Origin: Xenorhabdus stockiae | GTDB taxonomy: Bacteria > Pseudomonadota > Gammaproteobacteria > Enterobacterales > Enterobacteriaceae | DNA length: 58,672 bases | Assembly (NCBI RefSeq): GCF_002632825.1 | Contig: NZ_NJAJ01000029.1 | Span: 1 to 58,672 of the forward strand | Reading direction: 5' to 3' | In this document: positions 27,434-36,996 of the stretch, in pieces | Layout: every line of letters begins with the position of its first letter | How positions within the stretch are numbered: the first letter of the stretch is position 1 | Position numbers and translations under genes: made by a program | The notes under the pieces: generated by a model | Told to the model about the DNA's origin: nothing | What the model saw: the letters and a program-made list of their open reading frames with translations, nothing else | The model's database searches: none

Positions 27434-27889
27434 TTACCCTATCAGGCTTTGCGTCAGTTCCGCTTCCAGATAGGGAATACCATTGATGCGCACAAAATCC
27501 GGGCTGGTCACCACAAACTTCACTTTGTGGGTCATAACGCTGCCGCCTTTCGGGTCAACGTCCAGAATGTCGCTGACAATCAGCTTGCAGCCGTACGCCT
27601 CCACCTTGATTTCTTCGTTGCCGGCTTTGGCGTACCACATCAGGTCAACGGGTTGAATACCCCGCCATGAGCCAGCGCTGCGCGCTTTCGCGGTGACGAT
27701 TTCCAGATATTTGGTACTGAGTTCAATCTCTCCCTCAGCGGCGACATCCCCGGCGATATAGCCATCCGGTACGCCCTGAGTCTGGGCGGCGGCGGTGTTA
27801 TCGGTAATGGACAGATTGACCTTTTCGGCATGCACCAGATCCCCGTCCATATTAAAATCAACCGACTGGCCTGAAATACGTTGGCTCAT
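27434..27889 (-). CDS. Tail tube protein (FII-like)
   Basis: 151 residues of the contractile-phage tube family. Beta-rich segments EIELSTKYLEIVTAKARSAG, EIKVEAYGCKLIVSDILDVD and VMTHKVKFVVTSPDFVRING are typical. It overlaps the sheath gene by 4 bases, so the two structural proteins are coupled. Confidence 0.8.
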   Translation of the reverse strand: MSQRISGQSVDFNMDGDLVHAEKVNLSITDNTAAAQTQGVPDGYIAGDVAAEGEIELSTKYLEIVTAKARSAGSWRGIQPVDLMWYAKAGNEEIKVEAYGCKLIVSDILDVDPKGGSVMTHKVKFVVTSPDFVRINGIPYLEAELTQSLIG

Positions 27890-29007
27890 GCGCTTTTCTC
27901 CAGACTGCTATCCAGCAACAGGCTCACAGAAATGCCTTTCGGACATTCGTAAGTGCGGATAGTGATATAAATTTCCACGGTGTTTTTATTGCGCCATGTG
28001 ATCACGACATCACCGTCTTTCGGGGACTTCACCTCACCGGGGAACGTCACGCCGTTAATTTCGGTACTGCGCGACATTTCACGTAATGTACGGGCGAAAT
28101 AAGCCTGATGCGTGGCGGTGCTGCCCGGCGTACTGTTCAGACTGCGGTCGGCAATTTTGGCAATCGCCTGCAAACGCACACGGCGGGCCACTTTATCGAC
28201 GACGCGCAGATTTTCGATGCTCTGGTAGTCGCCGCCTTCCACATCCAGTGTCCGGCCATCAGACCAATACAGGCCGTCATAGTCGGGATACCACATCGGC
28301 ACGCTGAAACGCAGTTTTTCCAGTGCCTGCAAGGTGGCTAAATCAATGGATTTACCGGTACCATCTTTCGGAAAATCAGACGCGCCCAAATCCAGCAATG
28401 GCCCGGTCTGCACCCGTGCCGGGCTGTCGGCCACCGTGACAGCGCGATTGCATAAACGCCCGGCCAGTACGCCTGCCTCATTGCCCCACAGACACGGTAC
28501 CAACTGCACGGAGGACACGGCCTCACCCTTTTGCAGTTCCGCCAGACGGGTGACGTAATCCGCCCACGGCTCTTTAGACTGGGGGCCATCCACCGCCAGT
28601 ATTGCCCACTGCCAGCGACCAAATTTAGCAATGGTAGTGGCACGCAGGGTTTGTGCGGCCTTAATCACGTCTTTGGTCGCCCCATTGGTCAACACATAGC
28701 CTTCAACACTGGCGATGGTCTGCGCCGCAATAATCGCGTCCACAAACGCCCGTTCGTCGGCCAGTTCCGGCAGAATATGCACGTACCCTGCCCAGTTCTG
28801 CCCGGCGTTGGCCATTGCTGCCCGTACCTGACGTTTGAGGGCGGTATCAGTCGTTCCCAATACCGCATCAAAATCGGTCTGGGTATTGACGGCAATCGTT
28901 TTGCCCACGTTGGTTTTGCCTGTTCCCACGAACAGCAATACCCGTTCAATCTCCTTGGTTTCGCCCTGCAGTTGGTTAACCTGATTAACCTGAACATGTG
29001 GCCACAT
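27886..29007 (-). CDS. Tail sheath protein (FI-like)
   Basis: 373 residues, the contractile sheath subunit. The N-terminal part has ERVLLFVGTGKTNVGKTIAV. The conserved C-terminal domain includes STPGSTATHQAYFARTLREM and FPGEVKSPKDGDVVITWRNK. Together with the tube gene it shows this is a myovirus-type tail. Confidence 0.85.
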   Translation of the reverse strand: MWPHVQVNQVNQLQGETKEIERVLLFVGTGKTNVGKTIAVNTQTDFDAVLGTTDTALKRQVRAAMANAGQNWAGYVHILPELADERAFVDAIIAAQTIASVEGYVLTNGATKDVIKAAQTLRATTIAKFGRWQWAILAVDGPQSKEPWADYVTRLAELQKGEAVSSVQLVPCLWGNEAGVLAGRLCNRAVTVADSPARVQTGPLLDLGASDFPKDGTGKSIDLATLQALEKLRFSVPMWYPDYDGLYWSDGRTLDVEGGDYQSIENLRVVDKVARRVRLQAIAKIADRSLNSTPGSTATHQAYFARTLREMSRSTEINGVTFPGEVKSPKDGDVVITWRNKNTVEIYITIRTYECPKGISVSLLLDSSLEKSA

Positions 29008-29018
29008 AATCTAGTCCC

Positions 29019-29732
29019 TTATCTTCTGTTTTGTGCGTTAACATCCCAGCCATAATTGATGGCTTGGAGTTGTCGCGCCAACACCTTCATAAATTCTTCA
29101 TCGTTCAGTCCTAAGAATTCACGCGCAGGCACATCAATCGTCCATGCGCTTTTGGCTGCTTTACCGCTTAGTTTGCGGATTTTTTCCCCGGCCTTGATAA
29201 AGAGCATCTTTTCAGTGATTTCTTTAATGGTGGGTTTACGCAACCTTTTCCCTTTCTTAACCTGATAGCCCAAATCCCGTAATTTTTTGGCCTGCTTAAT
29301 GGTGGCTTTCCGCGTTAAATCAACGGTTTTTGTCTTATTCCCGTCTGATGCCGATTTTCGGCTCACTCGCGCCCGCATCCCATGTTGCTGTACACCGCCG
29401 ACCAATCCGGCTGATACGGGATTATTGCCATTCCGGTAACGTCCGCCTTGCAGGTAAAGACGCACAGCCCCTATTTCGGGCATTTCCCGGATATGCAGTA
29501 ATTTCGGTAAATTACGCAACATCTTTTTGCGCCACGGGCCTTTTCTGGCTGGCCAGCTTTCCCCGTCTGGTGATTGCTGGTTACGCACATTGCGTTTTGC
29601 GGCCTGAATCACCCCGTACTTGGCGATGCGCCATAGTAGGCGTTGTCGCTTTTTGGGTGGCAGTTCAAGGCTGTTAACGGCTTTTTTCAGCTCTTTTAGC
29701 TGAGATTGATTCAACTGGCCATTCACAATCAT
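29019..29732 (-). CDS. Phage virion morphogenesis / tail completion protein (gpS-like)
   Basis: 237 residues, very basic at the N-terminus (LPPKKRQRLLWRIAKYGVIQ, then RNQQSPDGESWPARKG), a pattern of the P2 gpS family. The C-terminus has the typical VPAREFLGLNDEEFMKVL. It is needed for joining tails to heads and for tail completion. It overlaps the upstream gene by 4 bases. Confidence 0.8.
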   Translation of the reverse strand: MIVNGQLNQSQLKELKKAVNSLELPPKKRQRLLWRIAKYGVIQAAKRNVRNQQSPDGESWPARKGPWRKKMLRNLPKLLHIREMPEIGAVRLYLQGGRYRNGNNPVSAGLVGGVQQHGMRARVSRKSASDGNKTKTVDLTRKATIKQAKKLRDLGYQVKKGKRLRKPTIKEITEKMLFIKAGEKIRKLSGKAAKSAWTIDVPAREFLGLNDEEFMKVLARQLQAINYGWDVNAQNRR

Positions 29733-30226
29733 GATGTTTTCCCAATCCGCGCCCCGGTTTCATCAACACTGTGTACTGCACCTTGTTCAGCAAACCAGAT
29801 TTCCGGCTCGGCCAGCGACCAACGTTTGTTATCGAACGGAATAATACCCTTGGGGTCTTCGCGTATCGACACGGGTTCAGCCAGTGACAGTGACACCACG
29901 ACAACCGCAGTATCACCGTCTAATTCCACTGTTAAGCTGGGCCGTTCTTGCTCAACATTGGCCTCATTCACACTGTCGCCCTGTTCGGTCAGCCAGATAT
30001 CAATCAGCAACGGGATATTGCGTGGATCACATTCCCGATAGGGAAAGCGCCCCCATGCAATCACCGCCTCATACTGCTGAATGAAAAACTGGTATTGCCC
30101 CAGCCCTAAATCCCGTTGTGCCGGAATAAAGCGGATTTCGTCCATTTCACTGGTAAATTCGGTTTCACAAATCCGTTTGGGCAGGTTTTCCCGCAAGAAT
30201 GCGGTTAATTGCTGTAATTTGCTCAT
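29729..30226 (-). CDS. Tail completion protein (gpR-like)
   Basis: 165 residues, located where P2 gpR lies, between head-completion and gpS genes, with 4-base overlaps on both sides. RNIPLLIDIWLTEQGD and DTAVVVVSLSLAEPV fit the gpR family, which acts at the head-proximal tail end. The assignment rests on order and these weak motifs. Confidence 0.6.
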   Translation of the reverse strand: MSKLQQLTAFLRENLPKRICETEFTSEMDEIRFIPAQRDLGLGQYQFFIQQYEAVIAWGRFPYRECDPRNIPLLIDIWLTEQGDSVNEANVEQERPSLTVELDGDTAVVVVSLSLAEPVSIREDPKGIIPFDNKRWSLAEPEIWFAEQGAVHSVDETGARIGKTS

Positions 30227-30675
30227 ATCAAACGTACCGTTGCGCGGCTCTTTCCTTTCATGTTGCGCAGTACCACAGCGGCCTCAGCCAGCAGGCGTTT
30301 TTGCACTTCGGGGCTTTCCTGCCCCGGATTGGGGGCGCGGCTGACTAATGAGGTGTATTCCCCCAGTAAATCGGCCTTTGCCCGGGCATAAACCGCCTTT
30401 TTATACTGACTGACCAGCGCGTTATTGCCGTTAATCGAGATCCCCGGTACAACCGCAGCAGACTGATAACCTTTGGCCTGCAAACGGGATTTCAGGTGCT
30501 GTAAATCAAGATTAATCTCGGCCACGGTCGCCAGCAGCGCATTAGCGAGCATATCGTTATCCAAATCCGCAGGCAGCTTGCGATTAACCTGAAATTCCCG
30601 CAGGTTCAAATCCGGCCAAAAGCCGTCATTGATCAGTGGCGCGTCCCGGTAATCCACGGTATTGCCATTAAACAT
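30223..30675 (-). CDS. Head completion protein (gpL-like)
   Basis: 150 residues, with the size and place of P2 gpL (NDGFWPDLNLREFQVNRKLP, then ANALLATVAEINLDLQHLKS). gpL stabilises filled heads and forms the connector below the portal. The C-terminus LAEAAVVLRNMKGKSRATVR is typical. Confidence 0.75.
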   Translation of the reverse strand: MFNGNTVDYRDAPLINDGFWPDLNLREFQVNRKLPADLDNDMLANALLATVAEINLDLQHLKSRLQAKGYQSAAVVPGISINGNNALVSQYKKAVYARAKADLLGEYTSLVSRAPNPGQESPEVQKRLLAEAAVVLRNMKGKSRATVRLI

Positions 30676-30776
30676 TTGGCGTTCCTCCCTGAAGAAAAAG
30701 CGGGCAGTCCGGTTTCCACGGCCATCAGCACACAGTGCCTTGCCTCCACCGCGCCCGCTCCGGCTTGCGGTAGTCG

Positions 30777-31499
30777 TTATTGATTAAGGTTAAGCGTTTC
30801 GTTTGTCAGTGCCCGCAAGCGGGCAGCAATGCGTTGTCGATAGGTTTTCACCCCCGATGCCGGATTGCATTGATGGGCTTTTGCCAGCCAGCTATCGGCC
30901 TGCGCCAGCACCTCCGGACTGTCCACGCTACTTGCCTTAATGTCGGCGTTATCCCCTTTTAACAGGCTTAACGCCGCGAATTTGTAGTACTTCGCCTTGA
31001 TTTTCTCGTGAACTTTCCATTTCTCCGTGACATTGTGAAATGTCCGTGAAAAATAGGGTTCGACGGAATTCCCGGCTTCCGCTTCCCGTTGTGCCCAGAG
31101 CAACACGGTATCGGCCACGAACGCCGGAAAACCGCTGCGAAAATTATCGGGGGTGAGCTGTCCCTGCTCAATGGCGATATCCGCCCAGTCCAGTCCCTGA
31201 CTGAATTCCCCGATATCAAATAACCAGATCACGCAGTAGGCGAAAATCGGATTGCGGTACACTTCACCCTCATCCAGATAGCGCTGTGCTGTCGGCAGAT
31301 AATTGGGCAGCAGTTCCCGCCGCTTCATTTCGACCTTTTCTGCTGTCAGCGTGAGCTGGCGTAACCGCTTCACATCCTGCTCAATGGCACGGGCTTGCAG
31401 GTGCATACTGGCGCCATCGGCAATGGCAACCGCTTGTTGCCGTGCCAGCTTCTGGCGAAGTGCCACTTCAGCCCGGTGGCGTTGAGCAGGTGACAACAT
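30777..31499 (-). CDS. Terminase endonuclease subunit (gpM-like)
   Basis: 240 residues. MLSPAQRHRAEVALRQKLAR at the start, GLDWADIAIEQGQLTPDNF in the middle and a C-terminal KAHQCNPASGVKTYRQRIAA match P2 gpM, the terminase subunit that cuts cos. It touches the capsid gene by one base (ATG within the junction), so the two are translationally coupled. A 101-base gap follows before gene L. Confidence 0.85.
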   Translation of the reverse strand: MLSPAQRHRAEVALRQKLARQQAVAIADGASMHLQARAIEQDVKRLRQLTLTAEKVEMKRRELLPNYLPTAQRYLDEGEVYRNPIFAYCVIWLFDIGEFSQGLDWADIAIEQGQLTPDNFRSGFPAFVADTVLLWAQREAEAGNSVEPYFSRTFHNVTEKWKVHEKIKAKYYKFAALSLLKGDNADIKASSVDSPEVLAQADSWLAKAHQCNPASGVKTYRQRIAARLRALTNETLNLNQ

Positions 31500-32536
31500 C
31501 AGTCTGTACCCAGTTTTTCAGTCGGTTCCGCCACCTTGCCAATTGTCACCGCCGCTTCATCATAAGCCGCGTACAACTCTGGCGTTTCCAGTGCATAACC
31601 TTCGTTACGCAGGTATTTGTTTTCGAACTGCTTACGGTCGTCCGCAAATTCCGCCTTACGCTGACGGGTATTGCGCTGGGTCAGAATTTGCAGGTTCGGC
31701 AACATCGTCACCACCATCCGTTTGCCCGGCATAAAGGGCGGCACCATCGCCGGACGGCCTGCAATCGAACTACCTAACATCTGCGCGGCAATTTTTTCCG
31801 TTGGCCTGTCGGCAGCCTGATAAAGTCGGTACTGTTCGGCGGCGACCAAATCCGCACCAACCAGCACGACCAAACGTGGATCATGGATAAATTGTTGTGG
31901 AATACAGGTATTAATCAGGTCGGAGGCCATCGAATCCAGTGATTTATGGTCACCGTGTTCATCCAGTGTCACCGGCGTAGTAACAACCTGTGAGCCTCCA
32001 TTCCACTTTTTGGCAATTTGATGCCAACCTATGTTGACATCCTCGCCGTTCGGGTTCGCCTCAGGGTCGGTTGTGTCCGCCGCACTTTGACCGTTAAAGC
32101 CGATACGCAGCATATCCAGCGCAAAGGATTCATTGATAAAAGCCTGCATACGCTGGAAAAATTCGTTTTCATTGCCGGAGTTCGCCCAAACGGATAACAA
32201 GTCCCATCTCAACGCCGCACCGGAATCGGTTTCTCTCAGTTTGTATTCATTACCATCGACGCCTGTGTCACGTATAAAGCGGCCAGATTTCTTACGTCCG
32301 GTAAACAGTCCCGGATTACCAACCGACACCACCTGACCAGAAAGCTGATCCACATCCGCACAGGTGATCATGTTAAGGAAATCGACCGACTCCAGCAGCG
32401 CGGTGCGCAAAGCGGTTTCTTTTGGGTCAGTCAGTGAGAAGTAACGTGAGGTATCTTCAATTTCAACCCCATAGGATTCGGCTAATCCCGCCGTGTATTT
32501 TTGCAAAAATGCTCGTGCCCGTTGATTTAGTTGCAT
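31499..32536 (-). CDS. Major capsid protein (gpN-like)
   Basis: 345 residues of the P2 gpN family (HK97 fold). Diagnostic segments are NQRARAFLQKYTAGLAESYG, NMITCADVDQLSGQVVSVGN, GWHQIAKKWNGGSQ and RKAEFADDRKQFENKYLRNE. It lies directly after the scaffold gene with a small gap. In P2 the capsid is processed by the protease-scaffold gpO, and the same is expected here. Confidence 0.92.
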   Translation of the reverse strand: MQLNQRARAFLQKYTAGLAESYGVEIEDTSRYFSLTDPKETALRTALLESVDFLNMITCADVDQLSGQVVSVGNPGLFTGRKKSGRFIRDTGVDGNEYKLRETDSGAALRWDLLSVWANSGNENEFFQRMQAFINESFALDMLRIGFNGQSAADTTDPEANPNGEDVNIGWHQIAKKWNGGSQVVTTPVTLDEHGDHKSLDSMASDLINTCIPQQFIHDPRLVVLVGADLVAAEQYRLYQAADRPTEKIAAQMLGSSIAGRPAMVPPFMPGKRMVVTMLPNLQILTQRNTRQRKAEFADDRKQFENKYLRNEGYALETPELYAAYDEAAVTIGKVAEPTEKLGTD

Positions 32537-32553
32537 AGCGCTTCCCTTCGCAG

Positions 32554-33384
32554 TTATAGGAAATTAAAACGGGCGTTTTTATTGCCTTTCGGGTTGCGTG
32601 ACGGCACACGGGTTGCCAGCGTGTCCAGCTTGCCGAAGTTTTTCAAAATCGCAGGCAAACTTGACTTTAAGCGGGCGAATTCTTCGGTATCCACCACTTC
32701 TTTAACGGTTTCGACATCTTCCTGGACTTCTTCCACGGTCTGCTCGGTGGATTCCAGCTTGCTTTCGACGGCGGTCATTCGCTTATCCATCTCGGCCAAC
32801 GCCTCAGCAATTGCCTGCAACGCCTCGTTACCCGTGGTTTCGGCTGGGGTTCCCTCCGGCTCTTCCATGTTAAAAAAGCTTCTCCATCCTTTTTTGGCCT
32901 TTGCCATCTTGCTTTCCTTAATATCTTTAACTTCGTCAATCACCAGCGGCTTATACGCGCCTGACCGATGAGGATTTTTGTTTTTACTAAACTGTAGGCG
33001 AGTTGTACCTACACTCGCTGGCGAGTCCGTGACTGCCAGTCCTTCCAGATAGGTTTTGCCTGTGCCGCGAAAATTACCGTTCGCCGTAAACTCCACGGAG
33101 GTAAATAACAGTTGGCCGTCCCGGTTGGCATCCAACAAGCGGTGATTAGGCCGCAGTTGTGCATAAAGACGTAAAGCTCCGTCTTCCCCACGTTCAGCTT
33201 TAACCGCGAGCACTTCCCCCATCGCCCCGAACCAACGGTCGTGTTCCGGCCAGATTCGGGCGGTATACAGTTGAGGGTCGTAGAGTTCGGCGGCATCCAG
33301 AATCCACTGCGGTTCCATCACCCGACCATCAACCGTGTCGCCCTCCATGGCAATGCATATCCAGTTCGTCATTAACTGAGACAT
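32554..33384 (-). CDS. Capsid scaffold / protease (gpO-like)
   Basis: About 276 residues from MSQLMTNWICIAMEGDTVDG at 33384, which has an AAGGAAG site upstream. Longer readings to 33477 lack family similarity. The N-terminal domain matches the P2 gpO serine protease (KTYLEGLAVTDSPASVG). The C-terminal region is a Glu/Lys-rich coiled coil (AEMDKRMTAVESKLESTEQT, then VEEVQEDVETVKEVVDTEEF) that serves as the internal scaffold. It is divergent from the terminase gene. Confidence 0.88.
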   Translation of the reverse strand: MSQLMTNWICIAMEGDTVDGRVMEPQWILDAAELYDPQLYTARIWPEHDRWFGAMGEVLAVKAERGEDGALRLYAQLRPNHRLLDANRDGQLLFTSVEFTANGNFRGTGKTYLEGLAVTDSPASVGTTRLQFSKNKNPHRSGAYKPLVIDEVKDIKESKMAKAKKGWRSFFNMEEPEGTPAETTGNEALQAIAEALAEMDKRMTAVESKLESTEQTVEEVQEDVETVKEVVDTEEFARLKSSLPAILKNFGKLDTLATRVPSRNPKGNKNARFNFL

Positions 33385-33459
33385 ATTGCTTCCTTGTCGT
33401 TTGCTTCCCTCACAGTATTGCGGATTCAAAAAAATGCTGCGACAGGCGCAATGCGATTG

Positions 33460-33486
33460 AATTCGGATATGGCGCATAACCGAATT
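33460..33486. promoter_or_regulatory. Inverted repeat between divergent scaffold and terminase genes
   Basis: AATTCGG and CCGAATT, 13 bases apart, lie in the 186-base region between the leftward capsid operon and the rightward terminase-portal operon. In P2, divergent late promoters in this place are activated by Ogr. The dyad is a candidate site, but it does not match the TGT-N12-ACA Ogr box as I recall it. Confidence 0.3.
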
Positions 33487-33570
33487 GAACCGAAGTTGAT
33501 TGGGCGTAAGGGGAAAATTAGCCCTGCATAATGAGGACTGAGAAATAAAGGATAGTCAGGAAAAGGAAGA

Positions 33571-35358
33571 ATGGCCAAATATTCAGATGAATTAATTAAA
33601 GTGGCGAAGTCGCTGTACCTGCGCCGCTATACCCCGGCTGAAATTGCCGGTGAACTGAATCTGCCCAATCGACGGATTGTGTATTACTGGGCGGAAAAAT
33701 GGCACTGGGCGGATATGCTCAGCCATGAAAGTGTGATTGAGGCAATTGACCGCCGTCTTGTGCTGCTCAGTGAGCGTAATAATAAAACCACGCTGGAATT
33801 GGACGAATATGATCGTCTTGTTGCCCATCATGTGAAACTGATAGCGCAGGAGAATAAGCACAAAGAAAAACTGGCTGACATTAAAGCACGGGCACAGTCA
33901 GGCAGCCAGAGTGATGAAGGCCAATATGGTGACGGCGAGCCGAAGAAAAAGAAGCGCTACCGTAAAAATGATATTTCAGCGCTGACAGAAGAAGATTTTC
34001 AGACCTTTGTTGATGGCAATCTGTTTGGCTATCAGAAACACCTACGTGCCAATAAGCATAAGCAGGTGCGGAATATCCTCAAATCGCGCCAGATTGGTGC
34101 GACATGGTATTTTGCGTTCGAGGCTTTGGAAGATGCGGTACTAACGGGTAACCCGCAAATATTTATGTCCGCCTCCAAACCACAGGCCGAAGTCTTCCGC
34201 TCTTATATTGTCAATTTTGCCGAACAATTTTTCGGGGTGACACTGACGGGTAACCCAATACGCTTAAGTAATGGGGCTGAGCTGCGTTTCTTATCCACCA
34301 ATAAGAACACCGCCCAATCTTATAACGGCCATCTCTATTGCGATGAATACTTCTGGATACCTGATTTTAAGCACCTGAATGAAGTCGCTTCCGCAATGGC
34401 GACTATTGATAAATGGCGTACCACTTATTTTTCAACCCCCAGTGCAAAAACGCATTCCGCATACCCCTTCTGGACAGGTGATACATGGCGTGGCAATGAT
34501 GCTAAACGTAAGAATGTGGATTTTCCTACTTTTAATGAATACCGCAATGGGGGACGTGATTGCCCGGATAGCCAGTGGCGTTATGTCATCACCATGGAGG
34601 ATGCCATCAAAGGTGGGTATAACCTTGCCAATATCGACCGCCTGCGCAACAAGTACAATGCAGACACCTTTAACATGCTCTATATGTGCCAGTTTGTGGA
34701 CAGCGGTGCATCTGTCTTCAAATATCACCAACTGGAAAAATGCGGCGTTGATATCAATCTCTGGGAAGATCACGACCCGGATGCCTCGCGCCCGTTTGGT
34801 GAGCGTGAAGTCTGGGGCGGTTTTGACCCGGCCCGCTCCGGCGATACCTCCACCTTTGTCATTGTCGCCCCACCGCTGATGGCGGGTGAACGCTTTCGGG
34901 TATTAGCCACGTTCTACTGGCAGGGCATGAACTGGAAACATCAGGCCAAACTGATTGAAGTGCTGTTCAAACGTTACCGTTTTACCCATATTGGCATTGA
35001 TACCACGGGCATTGGGCACGGGGTTTATGAAATGGTGCAGGACTTCGCCCCACGGCAAACGCAGGCCATCCACTACAGCCAGCAGAGCAAAAACCAACTG
35101 GTGATGAAGATGATCGATGTGGTCAGCGAAGAACGCCTTGAGTGGGACGGAGAACAAAAAGAAATCCTGGCTTCATTCTTAGCTATCCGGCATACCACCA
35201 CCGCCAAAGGGGGGGCAATGACCTTTGTGGCTGACCGTTCGCAGGAAACCGGACACGCTGACGTGTTCTGGGCTATTGCCCATGCCCTGATGAATGAACC
35301 GCTTAACCACGAGAAGAAACGCACCTCTAAATATTCATTTTCAAAGGCCACACAATGA
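33571..35358 (+). CDS. Terminase large (ATPase) subunit (gpP-like)
   Basis: 595 residues. The N-terminus is a small DNA-binding helix-turn-helix (YTPAEIAGELNLPNRRIVYY) typical of P2 gpP. The ATPase core includes NILKSRQIGATWYFAFEALE and the acidic YCDEYFWI. The nuclease-like domain has WGGFDPARSGDTSTFVIVAP and HIGIDTTGIG. It packages DNA with gpM. Its stop overlaps the portal start by 4 bases. Confidence 0.92.
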   Translation: MAKYSDELIKVAKSLYLRRYTPAEIAGELNLPNRRIVYYWAEKWHWADMLSHESVIEAIDRRLVLLSERNNKTTLELDEYDRLVAHHVKLIAQENKHKEKLADIKARAQSGSQSDEGQYGDGEPKKKKRYRKNDISALTEEDFQTFVDGNLFGYQKHLRANKHKQVRNILKSRQIGATWYFAFEALEDAVLTGNPQIFMSASKPQAEVFRSYIVNFAEQFFGVTLTGNPIRLSNGAELRFLSTNKNTAQSYNGHLYCDEYFWIPDFKHLNEVASAMATIDKWRTTYFSTPSAKTHSAYPFWTGDTWRGNDAKRKNVDFPTFNEYRNGGRDCPDSQWRYVITMEDAIKGGYNLANIDRLRNKYNADTFNMLYMCQFVDSGASVFKYHQLEKCGVDINLWEDHDPDASRPFGEREVWGGFDPARSGDTSTFVIVAPPLMAGERFRVLATFYWQGMNWKHQAKLIEVLFKRYRFTHIGIDTTGIGHGVYEMVQDFAPRQTQAIHYSQQSKNQLVMKMIDVVSEERLEWDGEQKEILASFLAIRHTTTAKGGAMTFVADRSQETGHADVFWAIAHALMNEPLNHEKKRTSKYSFSKATQ

Positions 35359-36386
35359 GCAGAAGAAAGTTCAGGAAGAACGCTAAAGCGTCACACGTCC
35401 CGCATTCGCAGCGGAAAATGAGCATTATCACACTGGGTAAACCCGAACCGATACTCACTTCCATGACCGATTACCAGAAAATCTGGTATGACAATGATTA
35501 TGATCACTACACGTTGCCGATTGACCGTCTGGCGCTGGCGCAGCTGACCAACATGAACGGGCAGCATGGCGGCGTTCTCTATGCCCGGCACAATATGATT
35601 GCCTCGGATTATCTCGGGGGCGGTCTGACCCATGAACAATTCCGGTCGGCCATGATGAATTTCCTGATTTTCGGCGATGTGGCCCTGCTGAAAGTGCGTA
35701 ACTTCTGGGGCGATATTGTCAGACTGGAAGTCTTGCCGTCCCTGTATCTGCGCCGCCGTAAAGACGGGGATTTTGTGATATTGCAGGAGGGTGAGCCTTT
35801 GGTTTACACCCCGGAAGAAGTGATTTTTATCAAGCAGTATGATCCCCAGCAACAGGTTTACGGCCTGCCCGATTATATCGGCGGCATTCATGCGGCCCTG
35901 CTCAACTCCGAAGCGACCATTTTCCGCCGCCGCTACTACCACAACGGCGGGCATACAGGCGGCATGATTTACATCAATGACCCGAATATCTCCGATGAAG
36001 CCGAAAAAGAAATTGAGAACAAGCTGGCCCAAAGCAAGGGCATCGGTAACTTTGAAACCATGTTTGTGAGCATTCCCAACGGCGACCCGGACGGCATTAA
36101 ATTTATTCCGGTCGGGGATATTTCCGCCAATGATGAGTTTGCCAATGTGAAAAGCATCAGTTCACAGGATGTGCTGACCGCCCACCGATTCCCAGCGGGA
36201 CTGGCAGGCATTATCCCGACCAATGTCGGCGGACTGGGCGACCCGGAAAAAGCCCGTGATGCTTATCGCAAGGATGAAGTGATCCCCGTGCAGAATATGT
36301 TTATGAACGCCATCAATAGCAGTAATATTCCCGAAACATTATTCGTTCATTTCAAGAAAGATAACGACAGTTCGGGTGCAAAATGA
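35355..36386 (+). CDS. Portal protein (gpQ-like)
   Basis: 343 residues of the P2 gpQ/PBSX portal family: DNDYDHYTLPIDRLALAQLT, HIAALL-like GIHAALLNSEATIFRRRYY, and the C-terminal HRFPAGLAGIIPTNVGGLGD. It forms the dodecameric ring through which DNA enters. It is coupled to the terminase upstream. Confidence 0.92.
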   Translation: MSRRKFRKNAKASHVPHSQRKMSIITLGKPEPILTSMTDYQKIWYDNDYDHYTLPIDRLALAQLTNMNGQHGGVLYARHNMIASDYLGGGLTHEQFRSAMMNFLIFGDVALLKVRNFWGDIVRLEVLPSLYLRRRKDGDFVILQEGEPLVYTPEEVIFIKQYDPQQQVYGLPDYIGGIHAALLNSEATIFRRRYYHNGGHTGGMIYINDPNISDEAEKEIENKLAQSKGIGNFETMFVSIPNGDPDGIKFIPVGDISANDEFANVKSISSQDVLTAHRFPAGLAGIIPTNVGGLGDPEKARDAYRKDEVIPVQNMFMNAINSSNIPETLFVHFKKDNDSSGAK

Positions 36387-36436
36387 GCAAGAAAATGGTA
36401 AAATCGAGGAAAATCGACACATTAGGGAAAAGAAAC

Positions 36437-36703
36437 ATGCGTGTATTAAAAATAATCTGCCCTGAGTGCGGCGCTAAGTCGGTTATCCGTAAAACCAACC
36501 GGATGCACCACCAGATCGCTGATATTTATTGTTCGTGTTCAGATGTGGAATGTGGGCACACTTTTGTTATGAATTTGACGTTTTCACACACTATCAGCCC
36601 CAGTGCTAAAACAGGCGATATCCTGTTGCAGACTGTGATTAATAACCTCAATCCGCAACAGCGCCAAATGGCGTTAGATTTGCTGCAAACCAGTGCCGCA
36701 TAA
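36437..36703 (+). CDS. ogr: Ogr/Delta-like late-gene transcription activator
   Basis: 88 residues from MRVLKIICPECGAKSVIRKT at 36437. A longer frame from 36383 is possible, since its ATGA overlaps the portal stop. Zinc-binding cysteines are in ICPECG and CSCSDVECGHTFV, the Ogr/Delta family pattern. In P2 the protein recruits RNA polymerase to late promoters through the alpha subunit; here it would switch on tail, capsid and terminase operons. It lies at the end of the rightward terminase-portal operon. Confidence 0.88.
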   Translation: MRVLKIICPECGAKSVIRKTNRMHHQIADIYCSCSDVECGHTFVMNLTFSHTISPSAKTGDILLQTVINNLNPQQRQMALDLLQTSAA

Positions 36704-36892
36704 GTTCAGTTTTGAGCCACTATTTAGTGGCTTTTCTATTATTATCATTTCACTTTTGGCCTGTTCGACCAGTTCCCATATCCAGTTCAGCGCCACTTGC
36801 CTGTCTTTATCATTCAAATTATCCAAACCACCCATCCGAGAAAGTAACTCAACACGTTCTAAAAAAACCAATCGTTCCAAATCGTCAGACAT
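36674..36892 (-). CDS. Small phage protein of unknown function
   Basis: 72 residues (MSDDLERLVFLERVELLSRM to NLCGTGLQQI), starting at 36892 after TAGGGAAATG. A longer frame from 36982 would add a hydrophobic leader but lacks a good start signal. It is leucine- and glutamate-rich, with no domain I recognise. It is convergent with ogr, overlapping its last 30 bases, and lies downstream of RepA. Small accessory genes are common at this spot in P2-type phages. Confidence 0.45.
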   Translation of the reverse strand: MSDDLERLVFLERVELLSRMGGLDNLNDKDRQVALNWIWELVEQAKSEMIIIEKPLNSGSKLNLCGTGLQQI

Positions 36893-36996
36893 CATTTCCC
36901 TACCATTCGTTATATTACATTTGCCATACTGTATATATGAACAGACGAAAACTAATATAATTATTATTTGTATTAATTTCATTAAGAAATAGTTAA

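Noticed and set aside
33385..33570. P2-type Ogr box (TGT-N12-ACA)
   Set aside because: The closest TGT...ACA pair has 14 bases between, so it does not meet the spacing; only an unrelated dyad is listed.
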